Source of the DNA: an uncultured Lachnospiraceae bacterium
GTDB taxonomy: Bacteria; Bacillota; Clostridia; Lachnospirales; Lachnospiraceae
Reading direction: 5' to 3'
DNA: 64,000 bases
Assembly: GCA_949949005.1 (NCBI GenBank)
Contig: CATLHM010000007.1
Span: 1-64,000, forward strand
A program made the translations under genes and the position numbers. A model generated the notes under the pieces. That model made no database searches. It saw only the letters and a program-made list of their open reading frames with translations, and was not told where the DNA came from. Every line of letters starts with the position of its first letter. The stretch's first letter is position 1. This document shows, piece by piece, positions 24,940-33,875 of this stretch.

Positions 24940-25464
24940 ATGAAAAAGAACCTGATTTCAATCATGATACTGGCATTACTTATCGTAAATATTGTGTTGA
25001 CTGCCATTATGATGTTTAGTGTCACCAGTACAAACCGTAAAACAGCCTCTCTGGTGGGAGATATTGCCTCGGCGATCAGCCTGGATATCCAGGGGCCGGG
25101 AGGAGGAGAAACATCGGTTTCCCTGGAAAATACCGTGACCTACACGATTGCCGATATGCAGATTGCTTTGAAGAAGAGTGTGGACGAAAACGGCGTGCAG
25201 GATGAGAAGGATCACTATGCACAGATGTCCGTGGTTATCTCCATGAATAATGCTCACGAGGATTACAAAACCTATGGTGAGAAGATTGCGGAGAGAGAGG
25301 ATCTGATTAAGGGTAAGATCACTGAGGTGGTAGGCCAGTATACTATGGAAGAGGCCAAGGCAAATCCACAGGCTATAAGCAATGATATTTTGAGCAGTAT
25401 TCAGGCTCTTTACAGTTCAGATTTTATCTTTGACGTAACACTGATCAGCCCAATTTATATGTAA
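24940..25464 (+). CDS. fliL: Flagellar basal body-associated protein FliL
   Basis: 174 residues: one N-terminal membrane helix (about 6-28) and an extracytoplasmic domain ending with SDFIFDVTLISPIYM-like beta strands. FliL surrounds and supports the stator. Sequence conservation in this family is low, so the call relies on topology, length, the EKIAEREDLIKGKITEVVGQY helix and the position between motB and fliM. Confidence 0.85.
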   Translation: MKKNLISIMILALLIVNIVLTAIMMFSVTSTNRKTASLVGDIASAISLDIQGPGGGETSVSLENTVTYTIADMQIALKKSVDENGVQDEKDHYAQMSVVISMNNAHEDYKTYGEKIAEREDLIKGKITEVVGQYTMEEAKANPQAISNDILSSIQALYSSDFIFDVTLISPIYM

Positions 25465-25527
25465 ATGCCGTACTATGTCAGATGTGTTGTGAAAATACTG
25501 TGACGCGAATAAAGGAGGTGTATACTC

Positions 25528-26508
25528 TTGGGCGAGGTATTATCTCAAAGTGAGATAGATAATTTGCTTGCAGCCTTAAGTGGTGGAGACTTAGATGTAA
25601 ATCAAATGCCAGGCAGCTCGGATAAACAGGCAAAGCCCTATGATTTTGAGCGGCCTGTGAAGTTCTCCAAAGAACATTTGAGAACTCTTGAAATTATATA
25701 TGAACATTATGGAAGACTGATCTCTACTAATCTTCCGGTTTACCTGCGGAAGAATGTACAGGTGTCCGTGTCCAGCTCGGAGGCGGTTATTTATTCGGAG
25801 TTCAGTAATGCATTGTCCAATCCGGTGATATTGGGAATTGTAAATTTTAGCCCTTTAAATGGAAATATTATAGTGGAGCTGTCCACAAACCTGGGATTTG
25901 CCATGATTGACAGAATGCTGGGAGGACAGGGGCTTCCGCTTGAAAAGAACAGAGAGTTTTCCGAGATTGAGATGATTATTCTGCAGAAGTTGATGGTAGT
26001 GTGTATGCAGCTCATGCATGAACCATGGAAAAATGTCTTGGATGTGGATCCGATTCTGGAACGGATTGAGACCAATGCTCAGTTTGCTCAGATTATTGCT
26101 CCGGGGGATATGATTGCCCTCATCGCCCTGAATATCAGGGTGGGCGATACGGAAGGGTATATGAATATTTGCCTTCCGTTCTTTACCTTAGAGAGCGTGA
26201 TGGATAATTTAAATACAAAATTCTGGTATTCCACACTACAGAAGCAGGATCACAGCGACTATGAAGAACAGATAGAATCTCTGATCAAGAGAGTGGATGT
26301 ACCGGTCAGGGCAGTTCTTGGAAAGAGTCAGGTGTCTGTAAACGACTTTTTGCATTTGCAGGTAGGGGATATTATACGGCTGGATTCCAGGGTAGAGACA
26401 GAGATGGATATTTTTGTTGGAAATATGAAGAAGTTTACCGCGCTTCCCGGTTCTGTTAAAGATAAATATGCGGTACAGGTAACATCAGTAATCAGAGAGG
26501 GGGATTAA
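25528..26508 (+). CDS. fliM: Flagellar motor switch protein FliM
   Basis: 326 residues. It starts GEVLSQSEIDNLLAALSGGD, the CheY-P binding peptide of FliM. The middle CheC-like domain contains the GGxG motif (MIDRMLGGQGLPLE) for FliG contact, and the SpoA C-terminal domain runs from about 250 (VPVRAVLGKSQVSVNDFLHLQVGDIIRLD). The start is TTG, five to eight bases after AAAGGAGGTG, one of the strongest ribosome sites in the window. fliY starts three bases after the stop. Confidence 0.97.
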   Translation: MGEVLSQSEIDNLLAALSGGDLDVNQMPGSSDKQAKPYDFERPVKFSKEHLRTLEIIYEHYGRLISTNLPVYLRKNVQVSVSSSEAVIYSEFSNALSNPVILGIVNFSPLNGNIIVELSTNLGFAMIDRMLGGQGLPLEKNREFSEIEMIILQKLMVVCMQLMHEPWKNVLDVDPILERIETNAQFAQIIAPGDMIALIALNIRVGDTEGYMNICLPFFTLESVMDNLNTKFWYSTLQKQDHSDYEEQIESLIKRVDVPVRAVLGKSQVSVNDFLHLQVGDIIRLDSRVETEMDIFVGNMKKFTALPGSVKDKYAVQVTSVIREGD

Positions 26509-26511
26509 GGC

Positions 26512-27759
26512 ATGGATGAAATGCTTTCACAGGATGAAATAAGTGCTCTTCTTAATGGCATGGATTTATCCAATGATGCGAATACCAAAAGCAGCTCACC
26601 GGTAGATGAAAGCTTGCTTTCGGCGGATGCCAGGGACGCAATCGGCGAGATTGCCAACATCAGCATGGGTTCTTCTGCGACTACGCTGTTTTCTCTTGTA
26701 AACCTGAAGGTCGATATTACCACACCGGTAGTTACAATGGCCAATTGGGAGACAGTGGTGGCTGATTATGAGCGCCCTTGTGTTTTTATCCAGATCCGTT
26801 ACACTTCAGGGCTGGACGGATCGAACATCATGATACTGAAAGAGCATGATGTGAAGGTGATCACGGATTTGATGATGGGCGGGGACGGAAGCAACACGGG
26901 TGGAGATCTCAGCGAGCTTCATTTGAGTGCAATCTCTGAGGCTATGAATCAGATGATGGGTGCGGCGGCAACCTCCCTTTCCACTATGATGGGGAAGATG
27001 ATAGATATCAGTCCCCCCGAGGCAAATCTGATGGATTTGAATGATGTTGCCAGTGGCGGTGATATTGATTCCTTCCTGGAAGGAAGTTTTGTAAAGATAG
27101 CATTCAGAATGCAGATTGGGGATTTGGTTGACAGCTCTATCATGCAGCTTTATCCTTTGGAATTTGCCAACAGCCTGTATGAGACTTTTATTACCAATCA
27201 GAGCGGCGGCTCAGCCGAAGCAACTCCTGAACCGGCTCCAGCGCCGGAACCTTCCGCACCGGCTGCAGGCATGGCGGCCGCAACGCCGGATATGGGGCAG
27301 ATGAATATGGGAACTCCCATGGGGATGCCGATGAACCAGATGCCGGGTATGCAAATGAGCGGTATGCCGCAGATGGGAATGTCTCAAATGGGGATGCCAC
27401 AGATGGGAATGAACGGAGCTATGGGGATGCCGATGATGAATAATATGGGAATGCCAATGATGAATACGAACATACAGCCCGCGCAGTTCCAAAGCTTTAA
27501 CACTGATGCGGTTGCCATGGCCGGACAGGAGAATATTGGCCTGATCAGAGATGTACCGTTAGAGGTGACCGTAGAACTTGGCAGGACTAAAAAATCCATA
27601 GCAGAGATATTGGACTTCGCACCGGGAACAATCATAGAGCTTGACAGAATAGCCGGTGAACCTATAGATGTACTGGTAAACGGTAAATTTGTAGCTAGAG
27701 GCGAGGTTATGGTAATGGAAGAGAGCTTTTGTATCCGTGTAACCGAAATAATTAAGTAG
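26512..27759 (+). CDS. fliY: Flagellar switch protein/CheY-P phosphatase FliY with a methionine-rich linker
   Basis: 415 residues, the long FliY form rather than the short FliN. The N-terminus MLSQDEISALLNGMD is a CheY-binding peptide like that of FliM. The CheC-like domain has both ExxN phosphatase signatures, EIAN (near residue 46) and EAMN (near residue 143), so it should dephosphorylate CheY-P at the motor. A linker at about residues 260-322 is made almost only of Met, Gly, Pro, Gln and Asn (MGMPMNQMPGMQMSG-like). The C-terminal SpoA domain (about 340-415) forms the C-ring base. Confidence 0.95.
   Translation: MDEMLSQDEISALLNGMDLSNDANTKSSSPVDESLLSADARDAIGEIANISMGSSATTLFSLVNLKVDITTPVVTMANWETVVADYERPCVFIQIRYTSGLDGSNIMILKEHDVKVITDLMMGGDGSNTGGDLSELHLSAISEAMNQMMGAAATSLSTMMGKMIDISPPEANLMDLNDVASGGDIDSFLEGSFVKIAFRMQIGDLVDSSIMQLYPLEFANSLYETFITNQSGGSAEATPEPAPAPEPSAPAAGMAAATPDMGQMNMGTPMGMPMNQMPGMQMSGMPQMGMSQMGMPQMGMNGAMGMPMMNNMGMPMMNTNIQPAQFQSFNTDAVAMAGQENIGLIRDVPLEVTVELGRTKKSIAEILDFAPGTIIELDRIAGEPIDVLVNGKFVARGEVMVMEESFCIRVTEIIK
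27289..27477 (+). repeat. Degenerate repeat encoding the Met-Gly-Pro-Gln linker of FliY
   Basis: About 63 codons with repeated ATGGGGATGCC / ATGGGAATG / CAGATGGGAATG units of roughly 9-12 bases. Close to 40 percent of the residues are methionine. It stays in frame and lies wholly inside fliY. Confidence 0.85.
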
Positions 27760-27776
27760 AAGTAGGAGAGTAAAAA

Positions 27777-28139
27777 ATGGCAAAGAATATTTTAGTTGTG
27801 GATGATGCAGCATTCATGCGCATGATGATTAAGGACATTCTCACGAAGAATGGTTATAATGTGGCAGGTGAAGCTGAAAATGGCGTGAAGGCTTGTGAAA
27901 AATATGCGGAATTACGTCCTGATCTGGTGCTGATGGATATTACCATGCCGGAACTTGACGGAATTGGCGCTCTCAAAAAGATTAAAGGGGCTGATCCCAA
28001 TGCAATGGTTATCATGTGTTCTGCAATGGGACAGCAGGCAATGGTTATCGAGGCGATCCAGAGTGGTGCAAAGGATTTTATTGTTAAGCCTTTCCAGGCA
28101 GACCGTGTACTCGAAGCTGTCAAGAAGGTAATAGGATAG
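27777..28139 (+). CDS. cheY: Chemotaxis response regulator CheY
   Basis: 120 residues, a single receiver domain. The acidic pair is in ILVVDDAAFMR, the phosphoacceptor Asp in LVLMDITMPELDG (near residue 54), the switch Ser/Thr in IMCSAMGQ and the conserved Lys in FIVKPFQ. No output domain. CheY-P binds FliM and FliY and sets rotation. It lies between fliY and fliO, the usual Firmicute place, although its kinase gene cheA is not in the window. Confidence 0.97.
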   Translation: MAKNILVVDDAAFMRMMIKDILTKNGYNVAGEAENGVKACEKYAELRPDLVLMDITMPELDGIGALKKIKGADPNAMVIMCSAMGQQAMVIEAIQSGAKDFIVKPFQADRVLEAVKKVIG

Positions 28140-28140
28140 T

Positions 28141-28506
28141 ATGCTTCTTTCGGTTACTACAAAGATGGATGGCTATCTTCAGTTTATGACGGTGCTGTTT
28201 CTCTTTGTGTTTGTTCTGGCGATCACTTATCTGGTTACCAGATGGATAGCGAATTATCAGAAGGGCAAGGCAGGTTCAGGAAATCTGGAGATTATTGAGA
28301 CCTGCCGGGTTGCTTCGAATAAATACATTCAGATCGTTAGGGCAGGGGAAAAGTATCTGGTCATCGGTGTGGGAAAAGATGAGGTGCATATGCTTTCAGA
28401 GCTTTCCGCCATTGAACTTGATCTTCAGAGAGAAGAAATGCAGGCGGTAGGATTTGCGGATATTCTCGAGAAGGTGAAAAGCTTGAAGGATAAAGGGAAG
28501 GAATAG
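28141..28506 (+). CDS. fliO: Flagellar biosynthetic protein FliO (FliZ)
   Basis: 121 residues. One membrane helix at about 15-37 and a short cytoplasmic domain with NLEIIETCRVASNKYIQIVRAGEKYLVIGVG, the typical FliO beta core. FliO helps FliP form the export gate. It begins one base after the cheY stop, with cheY's last codons supplying a weak ribosome site, so it is probably translated by coupling. Confidence 0.88.
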   Translation: MLLSVTTKMDGYLQFMTVLFLFVFVLAITYLVTRWIANYQKGKAGSGNLEIIETCRVASNKYIQIVRAGEKYLVIGVGKDEVHMLSELSAIELDLQREEMQAVGFADILEKVKSLKDKGKE

Positions 28507-28517
28507 CTGTTAAGGCA

Positions 28518-29435
28518 ATGATAGAAAAATTCTTATTTGTTAAAAGGATATCAAAAGCAAAGGATGCCAGGCATTACCGGCCATCTCTATGTTTCATAAT
28601 ATGCCTGCTGTTTATGGTAGGCATATTGTGTGTCAGTCCACAGTTAAAGGTGCAGGCTGCGTCTCTGGATGATTCCGGTTTGGCTGGTGAGACAGAGGAG
28701 AGGACATATATTAATGAGCCGGGCAGCTCTCAGAACAGGGAGGATTTATCGCAATTAAATATTGCCAATAACCTGACTGTGACTACCTATAATGACGGAA
28801 ACGGGCAGATCAATGGGAACTTGCGGATATTGTTGACGCTTACCCTGATAGCTTTAGCGCCCACGCTGCTCATTATGCTCACCTCTTTTACCAGAATTAT
28901 CATTGTGCTTCATTTTACGAGAGCAGCCTTAAATACCCAAACAGCGCCGCCGAATCAGGTGCTGATTGGGTTAGCTTTGTTTCTGACTTATTTTATTATG
29001 CAGCCTACGCTGACCCAGGTTTATGAGGAAGCAGTAGTTCCCATGGAAGAGGGGACAATCACCCAGCAGGAGTTTTTGGAGACTGCGGTGGTACCTTTTC
29101 GGGAATTTATGTATTCGCAGACCCAGACAAAGGATGTGAGAATGTTTCTGGACATTTCAGGGCAGGAGTGGGACGGTACCTTAGAAGGGATTCCTCTCGC
29201 GGTATTGGTGCCCAGCTTTATTGTAGGGGAGCTGAGAATGGCCTTTATCATAGGGTTTATTATCTATATCCCCTTTATTGTCATTGACATGGTGGTTTCC
29301 TCCACGCTGATGAGTATGGGTATGATGATGCTCCCGCCTACAACGATTTCCATGCCTTTTAAGATACTTTTATTTGTCTTGGCAGATGGATGGAATTTGA
29401 TTATTATGAATACCCTGGGAACATTTTACAGGTGA
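28518..29435 (+). CDS. fliP: Flagellar export gate protein FliP
   Basis: 305 residues, longer than the common 220-260 because of a basic N-terminal extension before the signal peptide-like helix (about 26-48). The family signatures are RIIIVLHFTRAALNTQTAPPNQ (split here by position near 130-150) and, at the C-terminus, FIVIDMVVSSTLMSMGMMMLPP. Four membrane segments. The 15-base repeat spacer begins at its stop codon. The start ATG lacks a close ribosome site, so an internal start is possible. Confidence 0.94.
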   Translation: MIEKFLFVKRISKAKDARHYRPSLCFIICLLFMVGILCVSPQLKVQAASLDDSGLAGETEERTYINEPGSSQNREDLSQLNIANNLTVTTYNDGNGQINGNLRILLTLTLIALAPTLLIMLTSFTRIIIVLHFTRAALNTQTAPPNQVLIGLALFLTYFIMQPTLTQVYEEAVVPMEEGTITQQEFLETAVVPFREFMYSQTQTKDVRMFLDISGQEWDGTLEGIPLAVLVPSFIVGELRMAFIIGFIIYIPFIVIDMVVSSTLMSMGMMMLPPTTISMPFKILLFVLADGWNLIIMNTLGTFYR

Positions 29436-29494
29436 AAACATTTTCCGTCGAAAATTTTCAGGCGGAAATTTTGTACACAGAAATTTTGTGCGCA
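29435..29494 (+). repeat. Four exact 15-base-period repeats with an AAAATTTT core
   Basis: The spacer between fliP and fliQ consists of AAAACATTTTCCGTC (29435-29449), GAAAATTTTCAGGCG (29450-29464), GAAATTTTGTACACA (29465-29479) and GAAATTTTGTGCGCA (29480-29494), with no base between units. The AATTTT core is kept, and the last six bases vary. Neighbouring units can pair as short hairpins because the core is self-complementary. A related array lies at 43456-43507. Confidence 0.8.
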
Positions 29495-29516
29495 AAATGG
29501 GAAAGGATGATACGAT

Positions 29517-29786
29517 ATGTCAGTTGATGAGGTTACGGCTATTGCCAGTTCAGCGTTGTTTCTGGTTATAAAGGTAGCGGCTCCTGTTCTTTTGGTATCG
29601 CTGTGTATCGGTTTGATCGTCAGCATTTTTCAGGCGGTTACTTCCATCCAGGAACAGACCCTTACTTTTGTACCGAAGATTCTTGCGGTGTTTTTGGCGT
29701 TAATTGTCCTGGGACATTGGATGCTTAGCGAGATGAGCGGCTTCATGATAAGCCTGTGGTCTGATCTTGGCCGTTATGTAAGGTAG
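29517..29786 (+). CDS. fliQ: Flagellar export gate protein FliQ
   Basis: 89 residues with two membrane helices and the family core LVSLCIGLIVSIFQAVTSIQEQTLTFVPKI (split over about 27-56). It builds the export gate with FliP and FliR. Unlike its neighbours it is separated from fliP by an 81-base repeat-bearing spacer. A GGAAAGGATGATACG site precedes the ATG. Confidence 0.96.
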   Translation: MSVDEVTAIASSALFLVIKVAAPVLLVSLCIGLIVSIFQAVTSIQEQTLTFVPKILAVFLALIVLGHWMLSEMSGFMISLWSDLGRYVR

Positions 29787-29791
29787 CGCTT

Positions 29792-30574
29792 ATGCTGGAT
29801 TATACCTTTAGCTATGGAGATTTGGAATACTTTTTGCTGATATTGATCCGGGTTGCTTCCTTCATATATGCAGCACCTTTTTTTAGTATGACCAATACTC
29901 CAAGGAATGTGCGGATCAGCCTGAGCTTTTTTGTGGCAATATTGCTCTACCAGGTGGTGCCAGGCCAGAGAATTGTATATGATACCTTGATAGGGTATCT
30001 TGTGATTGTCATGAAGGAGACTCTGACAGGGCTTTTGATTGGGTTCGGGGCGAACTTGTGCTTTTCGGTGGTGGCTTTTGCAGGGCATATTGCGGATATG
30101 GAGATGGGGCTTTCCATGGCAACTTTGATGGATCCCACCACAAAGCAGAGCACATCAATCACTGGTATTTACTATAATTATATGGTTATGCTGATGCTTA
30201 TTATTTCAGGTCTGCACCAGTATCTCCTGAAGGCTTTGGCAGAGACTTATACCCTGATTCCGATTAACGGAGCAATCCTTAGAAGCGACAGGCTTCTGGC
30301 ATCCATGGTGGAGTTCATGGCAAATTATATCATTATCGGGTTCCGTATTTGCCTTCCCATATTTGCAGTCATGATTATTTTGAATGCGGTTTTGGGTGTC
30401 CTGGCTAAGGTATCGCCGCAGATGAATATGTTTGCGGTGGGTTTGCAGATGAAGGTGCTTGTGGGACTGAGCATTTTATTCTTATCCACTTCCATGCTGC
30501 CCTCAGCGGCCAGTTTTATTTATGATCAGATGCAGCATATGGTATCTGTTTTTGTAGAGGATTTGATGCCCTGA
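29792..30574 (+). CDS. fliR: Flagellar export gate protein FliR
   Basis: 260 residues, about six membrane segments. Recognisable pieces are IRVASFIYAAPFFS near the N-terminus, GLLIGFGANLCFSVVAFAGHIADMEMGLSMA (around residues 77-110) and MFAVGLQMKVLVGLSILFLS near the C-terminus. It completes the FliPQR gate. It starts five bases after the fliQ stop, using a site at the end of fliQ. Confidence 0.95.
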   Translation: MLDYTFSYGDLEYFLLILIRVASFIYAAPFFSMTNTPRNVRISLSFFVAILLYQVVPGQRIVYDTLIGYLVIVMKETLTGLLIGFGANLCFSVVAFAGHIADMEMGLSMATLMDPTTKQSTSITGIYYNYMVMLMLIISGLHQYLLKALAETYTLIPINGAILRSDRLLASMVEFMANYIIIGFRICLPIFAVMIILNAVLGVLAKVSPQMNMFAVGLQMKVLVGLSILFLSTSMLPSAASFIYDQMQHMVSVFVEDLMP

Positions 30575-30614
30575 AATTCTGAAATAGAAGAAGGGATTTG
30601 GACAGGAAAGACGG

Positions 30615-31742
30615 ATGGAGAAGAGCAGGCTTTTGTTAGAATATAATCTGCAGTTTTTCGCAAAGGATGGTCCTGGCGGTGAGAAAACCGAGGAGCCTAC
30701 CGGTAAAAAATTAAACGATGCAAGAAAAGAAGGACAGGTAGCCAAAAGCAAGGAGATTGCCAATGCCTTTGGAATGCTTGCATTGTTTCTTATATTAAAG
30801 GTATATGTGGGAACAATAGGTACGAGATTTATCGAGGCCTTTCATGTGGTCTATGGGCAGATCCCGGAACTTGTGAAAATGTACAATGGCGATATTTCCA
30901 AGGTTTCCATGATTGTGCTGATCCGTAGCATGATGATGAGGCTTTTGACGATTATCGCGCCGGTCTTGTTGATCGGGGTGATGGTAGCAGTGATCTGTGA
31001 TATTGTTCAGGTAAAATGGGCCCCTACCACGAAACCTTTAAAGCCTAAATTCGGTAAGCTCAGTCCTGTAAAAGGGTTTGGCAGGATTTTTTCACCCAAT
31101 TCATTGGTGGAACTGCTCAAATCAATACTGAAACTTGTCATTATCGGCTATGTGGTTTATTCTTATCTGAAAGACAGGATAGGGCAGATTTATATTTTGT
31201 ATGATATTACATTGAATCAGGCCATCGGTCTGATCGGAGATATCACCATCAATCTGGGTATCAGAATTGCCACAGTTTATATGATCATCGCTTTTCTGGA
31301 TTATGCGTATCAGAAATGGAAATTCCATCAGGATATGAAGATGACCAAGCAGGAGGTCAAGGACGAGTACAAGAACCAGGAAGGAGATCCCCAAGTGAAG
31401 GCCAAGCAAAAGCAAAGAATGCGTGAGGCCTCCATGCGACGGATGATGTCCCATTTGCCGGAGGCGGACGTGGTGATCACTAATCCTACCCATTACGCGG
31501 TAGCAATCAAGTACGATCCGGAGAAATATGATGCGCCCTATGTGTTGGCCAAGGGAGAGGATTACCTGGCCCAGCGGATCAAGGATGTAGCGAAAGAACA
31601 TGAAATAGAAATTGTGGAAAACAAGCCTCTTGCCCGAATGCTTTACGCCAATGTGGAGGTGGGAGCTTTGATTCCGCCGGAGCTCTATCAAGCGGTGGCG
31701 GAAGTTCTTGCATTTGTTTACCACCTAAAAGGTAAAATTTAG
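30615..31742 (+). CDS. flhB: Flagellar export switch protein FlhB
   Basis: 375 residues, slightly longer than usual. The N-terminal part has GEKTEEPTGKKLNDARKEGQVAKSKE in conserved pieces, followed by four membrane helices (about 50-215). The cytoplasmic domain keeps the autocleavage motif NPTH (near residue 290, in VVITNPTHYAVAIKY). Cleavage there changes substrate class once FliK measures hook length. The first 15 residues (MEKSRLLLEYNLQFF) form a short extension common in Clostridia. Confidence 0.96.
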   Translation: MEKSRLLLEYNLQFFAKDGPGGEKTEEPTGKKLNDARKEGQVAKSKEIANAFGMLALFLILKVYVGTIGTRFIEAFHVVYGQIPELVKMYNGDISKVSMIVLIRSMMMRLLTIIAPVLLIGVMVAVICDIVQVKWAPTTKPLKPKFGKLSPVKGFGRIFSPNSLVELLKSILKLVIIGYVVYSYLKDRIGQIYILYDITLNQAIGLIGDITINLGIRIATVYMIIAFLDYAYQKWKFHQDMKMTKQEVKDEYKNQEGDPQVKAKQKQRMREASMRRMMSHLPEADVVITNPTHYAVAIKYDPEKYDAPYVLAKGEDYLAQRIKDVAKEHEIEIVENKPLARMLYANVEVGALIPPELYQAVAEVLAFVYHLKGKI

Positions 31743-31841
31743 AGTGACAGGCTCTTGGGCAAGGTGTGAGGGTGTTTGTAATGAATAAGCTGACCTGTAA
31801 AGGAAGGCAGTGTTTGATGATCTGAGGAAAGGAGAAGAGAC

Positions 31842-33875
31842 ATGAAAAAAGCGGATGTTGCTGTAGCGGGCTATGTGCTTGCGGCATTTATCATGATGAT
31901 CGTGCCGATTCCCAAAGGCCTTTTGGATGTATTGCTGGCCTGTAATATTGCAGTTGCATTTACCGTATTGTTTGGCACCATGTTTTCCAAGGAAGTGCTG
32001 GATCTGTCTTTCTTCCCGACCATTTTGCTCTTTACCACTATATTCAGGATAGCTTTGAACATATCCTCCACCAGATTGATTCTCACCACTGGCGATCCCG
32101 GCCAGGTGGTAGCCACCTTCGGAAATTATGTAGGTGCGGGTAATCTGGTAGTGGGCAGTATAATCTTTATTATTTTGATCTTAGTCCAGTTTATGGTAAT
32201 CAATAAAGGTTCCGAGAGAGTGGCGGAGGTAACGGCGAGATTTACCCTGGACGCCATGCCCGGAAAACAGATGGCTATCGACGCGGATTTAAATACGGGA
32301 GCCATCACGGATGCGGAGGCCAAGCGGCGCAGGGATAAGATTCAGGAGGAATCCAATTTCTTCGGTTCCATGGACGGTGCCGTTAAGTACGTAAAAGGAG
32401 ACGCCACGGCAGGTTTGATTATTACCTTTGTCAATATCGTAGGCGGAATCGCCACGGGTGTGATCTGGCAGAACATGGAGATTATGGATGCCCTTCAAAA
32501 ATACGTGATCCTCACCATCGGCGATGGTCTGGTGAGTCAGATCCCCTCCCTCTTAATCTCCCTCTCCACTGGTATCCTGGTGACCAAAGGTTCGAAGGAT
32601 GCGGATTTCGGAAGTGTGCTGGTAAGACAGCTTTTTGGGGTTCCCAAGGTACTCTATCTGGTAGGTGCCGTGATTGCCGGTCTGGGAATCGTAACACCTT
32701 TGCCTGATTTGGTTTTCTTAACCCTGGGGTTGATCTTTATCGTGGTGGGAAGACAGATCGCGGCAACCCTTGAGACGGCTCAGATCGAAGGGGAGATGGA
32801 CATGGAGGAAGCGGCGGCGGAGGAGATCCGTGCGCCGGAGAATGTAAACAGCCTGCTTCAGGTAGACCCCATCGAGCTGGAATTTGGCTATGGTATCATT
32901 CCTCTCGCAGATGTGAATCAGGGAGGCGACCTTCTGGACCGCGTGGTTATGATCAGAAGGCAGATTGCCTTGGAACTTGGTACGGTGGTTCCTATTATCA
33001 GGCTTCGAGATAATATCCAGCTCAACCCTAATCAGTATATTATCAAGATAAAAGGCATCCAGGTCAGCGAGGGAGAAATTCTCTTTGACCATTATATGGC
33101 AATGAATCCCGGGTATGTGGAGGAGGAGATCACAGGTATTCCCACCTTCGAGCCTTCTTTCCATCTGCCGGCGATCTGGATCACGGAAGGCCAGAGAGAG
33201 AGGGCAGAGAGTATGGGCTATACGGTGGTAGACCCGCCGTCCATCATAGCCACTCACTTGACGGAGATCATCAGGCAGTATATTTCCGAGCTGCTCACCA
33301 GACAGGATGTACAGAACCTGGTCAACAACTTAAAGGAGTCCAATCCCTCGCTTGTGGATGAACTGGTGCCTAAGCTCCTAGGACTTGGGGAGGTACAGAA
33401 GGTGTTGCAGAACCTTTTAAAGGAAGGAATTTCCATCCGGGATCTGCTTACGATTTTTGAGACCTTGGCAGACTATGCCTCTTCCACCAGAGATACGGAT
33501 ATCCTGACGGAATATGTTAGGCAGAGCTTGAAGCGTGCGATTTCCAGCAGGTTCTTCCCTGCCAATGAAACCTCCAGCGTGGTGACCCTAGATCCAAAGC
33601 TGGAACAGGAGATCATGGGAAGTGTGAAGCAGACTGAAAATGGCGCTTATCTGACCCTGGATCCGGAGAAGACCAAGGCGGTTATGGCGTCGGTGGGCAA
33701 TGAGATTGCCAAGCTGGAAAATTTAGGGAAGAATCCCATCATTATCACTTCGCCCATTGTGCGAATGTATTTTAAACGGCTCACAGAGGATTACTATAAA
33801 GATTTGATCGTGGTATCATATAATGAGATAGACAGTAATATTGAATTACAGTCCGTAGGAATGGTGACAGCATGA
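31842..33875 (+). CDS. flhA: Flagellar export protein FlhA
   Basis: 677 residues, standard. About eight membrane helices in the first 320 residues, with the FHIPEP signature region around GDPGQVVATFGNYVGAGN and the cytoplasmic loop MPGKQMAIDADLNTGAITDAEAKRRRDKIQEE (in pieces, about 145-180). The C-terminal cytoplasmic domain forms the nonameric docking ring for chaperone-substrate complexes. AGGAAAGGAGAAG precedes the ATG. The 99-base spacer upstream shows no recognised signal. Its stop overlaps the flhF start (ATGA). Confidence 0.97.
   Translation: MKKADVAVAGYVLAAFIMMIVPIPKGLLDVLLACNIAVAFTVLFGTMFSKEVLDLSFFPTILLFTTIFRIALNISSTRLILTTGDPGQVVATFGNYVGAGNLVVGSIIFIILILVQFMVINKGSERVAEVTARFTLDAMPGKQMAIDADLNTGAITDAEAKRRRDKIQEESNFFGSMDGAVKYVKGDATAGLIITFVNIVGGIATGVIWQNMEIMDALQKYVILTIGDGLVSQIPSLLISLSTGILVTKGSKDADFGSVLVRQLFGVPKVLYLVGAVIAGLGIVTPLPDLVFLTLGLIFIVVGRQIAATLETAQIEGEMDMEEAAAEEIRAPENVNSLLQVDPIELEFGYGIIPLADVNQGGDLLDRVVMIRRQIALELGTVVPIIRLRDNIQLNPNQYIIKIKGIQVSEGEILFDHYMAMNPGYVEEEITGIPTFEPSFHLPAIWITEGQRERAESMGYTVVDPPSIIATHLTEIIRQYISELLTRQDVQNLVNNLKESNPSLVDELVPKLLGLGEVQKVLQNLLKEGISIRDLLTIFETLADYASSTRDTDILTEYVRQSLKRAISSRFFPANETSSVVTLDPKLEQEIMGSVKQTENGAYLTLDPEKTKAVMASVGNEIAKLENLGKNPIIITSPIVRMYFKRLTEDYYKDLIVVSYNEIDSNIELQSVGMVTA

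Noticed and set aside
29435-29494. CRISPR-like array
   Set aside because: Units are only 15 bases with no spacers of constant length and no cas genes in the window.
31781-31825. 14-codon open frame (MNKLTCKGRQCLMI) ahead of flhA
   Set aside because: Weak ribosome site and no evidence of conservation; could be an upstream peptide but unsupported.
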